Shown in pieces: positions 60,910 to 64,000 of a stretch of DNA of 64,000 bases; the first letter of the stretch is position 1; every line of letters starts with the position of its first letter. This stretch comes from Turneriella sp942492915 (lineage in GTDB: Bacteria; Spirochaetota; Leptospiria; Turneriellales; Turneriellaceae): the NCBI GenBank assembly GCA_942492915.1, contig OW818662.1, positions 2,914,001 through 2,978,000 on the forward strand, read 5' to 3'. Under the pieces are notes generated by a model that had not been told where the DNA came from, ran no database searches, and was given only the letters and a program-made list of their open reading frames with translations. The position numbers and the translations under genes are program-made.

Positions 60910-62907
60910 TCATCTGAAAACAGGCATGCCTTTGCCGAGCAGCGCAGCTTCGCCGGCATTCGCCAGTCTTGATTTGGCCCCTGTGTGCATGGGAAAAGTC
61001 ACTCTGAGATAGATCTTTTTCCCTGCGACGATAACATAGACCCGTTCGCCCATATTCAGTTTGCGGCCAGAAATCAAGACTTCGCCGTTTTGCAGCGAGT
61101 GAATTTTGCCAACCATTGACTTAGAGACGTCTACTTTCACTGCCGGCTTCGCGCTGGTATCGGGATTCACGGTTTTGACGCCCGTCAGAACTTCTTTCAG
61201 CAGGCCCGGCGCGTGAAAACTCTTGTCAAAATCTGAAATCGCGACGGCTTCATTGGAGACGACGTAATGCAGCAACCCCAGTGCATCACCTTGACCGTCA
61301 TAACGGCCATCCGCTGACGCTACCGCCCACGAATCGGGGGGTAGAAAAGCCAGCACGGCCTGTGTCTGCAGGTTGTTCGTCGTTCTGATACGGTAGACAC
61401 CATTTTGGGTGCGCGTAACGATAAACTTGCCTGTCGTGTCGAACTTGATCTCTTCGATGTTGCCGTTTTCATCGGCAGCTTCGATGATGTTCTGGCAATT
61501 TTTGCTCCAGAGCATCAGGTCGGCTTGCTCAGATGCACCCAGCAGATCGTTGGGTGCAAAGTACTCGACTACATGCAGCTTTATCGCATGCACTTTGTGG
61601 GCGGCACACTTCTGCTTTTCAGCTCCCGCGAGATCAAAGTTAGCCAACTGGCGATGATATTTTTTGAGTAGCAGGTTTCCCGAATCTGTCAGAGCAAAAT
61701 CAGTCGTGCTTGTCTTGTTCATTTGAGCAGAGTGCTCATTCCAGATATTGTCGACGGTGAAAGATGAGGTTTCTTTGGGCGAACCGGCTGCATGATCGTA
61801 GACAGTGAATTTTCCGCTGCCTTTGCTCATGAATGCTTTACCGACCGTCACAGATTTCTTCAGCGCGGCATTATACTTCGATCGCACCACGTCGCTTGAA
61901 TTGAAAATCTGCTCTCCCAGCTCGGCTTGCGTTGGCGGAAATACGTCGGGCATAATCCCTGGTATTAGACTGCGGATAGGCGAAGATTCAGCGTGTTTGG
62001 TGGTGAGGCGCCCGAAACCCTCACTCGAATCATTTGGCAGACAGAGGCTGTACGCGCCGGTGGCGCCGGCATCTTTGAATTGCGCCCCCTGCGGACAGAA
62101 TGAGACTTTTCCGTCGGCAGAAAAGCGCGCATTCAGCACCTGGCGCAAACCGCCGGTTTCAACTCGTATCGATTCACCTTGTAAATCGGTCAGGTATGCA
62201 CGACCGTCGAATTCACTGCTCAGAAGATATTTCGAATCGGGACTAAAAAGCAAAGAGTGAATGTAGCTCTTGTGACCTGAGAAAAAAAGAAAGCCTGATT
62301 TTTTATGAACAATCGGTTGGTTATCGCTGAGCCGAACAATAGTTACCGAGCCGACATCATGCGAGCCCGTCATCGCGAGATATTCTGAATTCGGTGAAAT
62401 GACCGCCTGATTCGGTTGCAGCAGATTTTTATACGGGACCACGCCGGTAGTCGTGTAGCCGGCCTCTTCAGTGTAGCGATAGACGTAGTAGCCGTCTTTG
62501 ACCGTCATCGCGACGATAATATTGCCATCGCGCGAGATCGCCAGCTCACAGAGATAGGCCGGAACTTTGAACGAGCTGAATATCTGGCCTGTAAACGGGT
62601 TGAGTATTTCAAGGGTGTTCTTCTTATCATGGCGATAGACGAGCCGGTCAAAATTTTCACTAATGTCGGGCACGAGACCCGCATACATGGCATCTGTAGG
62701 TAATGCACCCGAGATAAGAATTCGGCGCGTCTCAGCGTCACGAATGCTATATCGATTGCGATCAAGCAGGTAGAGAAATTTCTGGTCGGGAGAGACGAGG
62801 GCCCTGGTGGGTATAAAATCTATCGGCTGGTTGACGAAAAGTTTTGCGCTTTGGCCGTTAAGCTGCATAGCACAAAATAGCAAAGCAACAATACAGAGAC
62901 GTTTCAT
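60910..62907 (-). CDS. WD40-like beta-propeller with caspase-associated C-terminal segment
   Basis: From MKRLCIVALLFCAMQLNG the protein is 665 residues, with a signal peptide and a long repeat region (about 20-600) of SPD-type blades such as ISPNSEYLAMTGSHD and LLFSPDSKYLLSSEFDGRAYL. Near the C-terminus SWAVASADGRYDGQGDALGLLHYVVSNEAVAISDF and PGLLKEVLTG match the segment that precedes or follows caspase-like domains in WD40-caspase proteins. No caspase His-Cys pair is present. It is probably periplasmic, and the function is unknown. Confidence 0.75.
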   Translation of the reverse strand: MKRLCIVALLFCAMQLNGQSAKLFVNQPIDFIPTRALVSPDQKFLYLLDRNRYSIRDAETRRILISGALPTDAMYAGLVPDISENFDRLVYRHDKKNTLEILNPFTGQIFSSFKVPAYLCELAISRDGNIIVAMTVKDGYYVYRYTEEAGYTTTGVVPYKNLLQPNQAVISPNSEYLAMTGSHDVGSVTIVRLSDNQPIVHKKSGFLFFSGHKSYIHSLLFSPDSKYLLSSEFDGRAYLTDLQGESIRVETGGLRQVLNARFSADGKVSFCPQGAQFKDAGATGAYSLCLPNDSSEGFGRLTTKHAESSPIRSLIPGIMPDVFPPTQAELGEQIFNSSDVVRSKYNAALKKSVTVGKAFMSKGSGKFTVYDHAAGSPKETSSFTVDNIWNEHSAQMNKTSTTDFALTDSGNLLLKKYHRQLANFDLAGAEKQKCAAHKVHAIKLHVVEYFAPNDLLGASEQADLMLWSKNCQNIIEAADENGNIEEIKFDTTGKFIVTRTQNGVYRIRTTNNLQTQAVLAFLPPDSWAVASADGRYDGQGDALGLLHYVVSNEAVAISDFDKSFHAPGLLKEVLTGVKTVNPDTSAKPAVKVDVSKSMVGKIHSLQNGEVLISGRKLNMGERVYVIVAGKKIYLRVTFPMHTGAKSRLANAGEAALLGKGMPVFR

Positions 62908-62929
62908 ATGATGTTCTCTGGAATATGTT

Positions 62930-63442
62930 TCAGCGCAGCTTCGCAATGCCGAACGATGCAATAATTTGTTTGGCGTTCGTTGCATTGCTCGGAGAATAGC
63001 CTTTCTGAGTTTCAGCAGGTGTTCTGAACGTAATCATATAAGCACGGTAGCTGGTTGTATAGACGGTTACAATCGTCGGTATATCGAGAGCATAAGCCGC
63101 CATCGCCCCGGTATCACCGCCTGCCTCTTTTGCGGATGCAGTAATGTCAGCGCCGCCGCGGCGTTTGCTTTGCAGCTTGTTTTCTGATTCAAAACGACTG
63201 ATGTACTGTTCGGCCGTTCCACCGCTTGCGTTCGGCATCGGATTAACGATAACCGAAGTATATCCGTCGGGAGAACTGATTTGAATAATAGAAGAATTTG
63301 CAGGTGCGGGGTTTGTCAATTTCCAGTCTGAAGGATAGTTAAGTTGAAAGCGCGAAGACGCGTTTCGATAAAGCGCGACCTTAACTTCGGCGAAGGTGCC
63401 CGAAACCAGCATAAGCCATACGAGAGCAGTGGTTTTTTTCAT
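62930..63442 (-). CDS. Secreted PsbP/Mog1-like protein, unknown
   Basis: From the ATG at 63442, supported by a strong AAGGAGA, the protein is 170 residues with a signal peptide (MKKTTALVWLMLVSGTFA). The mature part has SSRFQLNYPSDWKLTNP, a pattern seen in PsbP/DUF1795-type domains. The role is unknown. It lies 22 bases upstream of the WD40-type gene and is probably co-transcribed with it. Confidence 0.6.
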   Translation of the reverse strand: MKKTTALVWLMLVSGTFAEVKVALYRNASSRFQLNYPSDWKLTNPAPANSSIIQISSPDGYTSVIVNPMPNASGGTAEQYISRFESENKLQSKRRGGADITASAKEAGGDTGAMAAYALDIPTIVTVYTTSYRAYMITFRTPAETQKGYSPSNATNAKQIIASFGIAKLR

Positions 63443-63607
63443 GATGTCTCCTTGCCCAGGATTCGCAAATGGCAGAAACTCCGCGAACCAAGCCAACCAT
63501 CGAAGCCCAGGCGGATGTTTTGTCGATTCAAATGCCAGGAGAATCTGATTCGGGTTGACCAGCCAAATAGAACGGCGCATGCCGGTCGGCGAATGAACTG
63601 GGGTGCG

Positions 63608-64000
63608 ATGAAATACCTGCCCCCTTACTATATGCATTACCCGCTGCCGGGTAAGCTCGAGATTCGCGTGAAGCCGCGTTACTGGTTTCCGCTACTGGTC
63701 GCAGTGTTTTTTTTGCCGCAGACATTTCTCTACTTCTGGTCTTACGATGCGTTCAGCGATTTTTGGCTGACGTTGCTGTCTCCATTGGGTGAGGATTTCG
63801 GCCGTGGAAAAATTCGTGATGCCTACAATATATTTCCGCTTCTATTGGGTCTTGCGGGCGTGTTGCTCATAGCTGCGCACCAACTGTACAAGCGCCACGG
63901 CCTGATAGAAGTCACGCGCCACGGTGTGCGCCTGGTTGAAAATCCTCATTTTGGCCCCAGGGGCGAGGTTTTTATTCCGCGTGAAGAGATCGCAGAGCTG
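63608..64000 (+). CDS. Partial membrane protein with two TM segments
   Basis: The frame is open from the ATG at 63608 to the window edge, so at least 131 residues are present and the C-terminus is cut. It has two TM segments, about 26-44 (WFPLLVAVFFLPQTFLYFW) and 77-95 (IFPLLLGLAGVLLIAAHQL), followed by a soluble part with LIEVTRHGVRLVENPHFGPRGEVFIPREEIAEL, which resembles PH-like (bPH) membrane domains. The upstream gene is divergent. Confidence 0.6.
   Translation, partial: MKYLPPYYMHYPLPGKLEIRVKPRYWFPLLVAVFFLPQTFLYFWSYDAFSDFWLTLLSPLGEDFGRGKIRDAYNIFPLLLGLAGVLLIAAHQLYKRHGLIEVTRHGVRLVENPHFGPRGEVFIPREEIAEL

Noticed and set aside
1..64000. tRNA, rRNA and CRISPR array
   Set aside because: I saw no cloverleaf with a GGTTCRANNC loop, no rRNA-like stretches and no regularly spaced direct repeats.
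1..64000. Insertion sequence or transposase
   Set aside because: No DDE or serine/tyrosine recombinase motifs and no flanking terminal repeats were recognised.

Overview
The window is about 54% GC by eye, densely packed with genes on both strands, and contains no rRNA, tRNA, CRISPR array or recognisable insertion sequence. Several traits point to a spirochaete of the Leptospirales, most like Turneriella or Leptospira: short lipoprotein signals with loose lipoboxes, small beta-barrel-like outer membrane proteins, many fatty-acid and acyl-CoA genes, class III nucleotide cyclases, stand-alone HATPase proteins, and two PF10118 metal-dependent hydrolases. The placement is inferred from gene content, not from a marker gene.

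Bases 1-4.8 kb hold a partial gene, selO, and an AT-rich accessory patch: a HEPN/TOPRIM protein, a multi-TM protein and a higBA toxin-antitoxin pair. From 4.9 to 10 kb come an ArsR/AHSA1/DUF3703 operon, rsgA, a pirin, a secreted protein, a lipoprotein and an internally deleted VOC protein. From 10 to 12.3 kb is a decayed zone with a frameshifted outer membrane gene, a zinc-ribbon gene and a dispersed GC-rich hairpin repeat. From 12.2 to 21.4 kb are a methyltransferase, a nucleotide cyclase and a sugar block (nucleotidyltransferase, galM, Na+/sugar symporter, galK) with no galT. From 21.4 to 30.8 kb are a cNMP-binding EAL protein, a KAS III homologue lacking the usual Asn, a response-regulator diguanylate cyclase, ctaB, a UvrD/PcrA helicase, an EEP-fold hydrolase, a DUF2161 nuclease-fold protein and a lipid kinase.

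From 30.9 to 45.6 kb are the two PF10118 hydrolases, a six-PAS hybrid histidine kinase with its response regulator, a dihaem cytochrome c, an SDR, a histidine phosphatase, the DUF6285/APH pair, a membrane adenylate cyclase and a frameshifted outer membrane gene. From 45.6 to 54.5 kb are a LysR-controlled SDR/AKR operon, a five-gene operon (GPx, enoyl-CoA hydratase, GH18, SRPBCC, metallophosphoesterase), zinc-ribbon and CPBP proteins and DUF302. The last 10 kb hold an acyl-CoA dehydrogenase, an HSD10-like SDR, several secreted proteins, a WD40-type protein with a caspase-associated C-terminal segment, and a partial membrane gene.

The most unusual signal is palindromic DNA inside reading frames. 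A motif close to GCTATGGAWWTCCATAGC lies in frame in galM, galK and, several times, in a histidine phosphatase, each time encoding an M-E-(I/F)-H-like peptide. A separate 20-bp perfect inverted repeat lies inside an SDR gene. Hairpins that overlap or abut stop codons (ctaB, the phosphatase, and the 55.7 kb membrane gene) add to the picture. Together they suggest short palindromic elements that spread into genes while keeping the frame.
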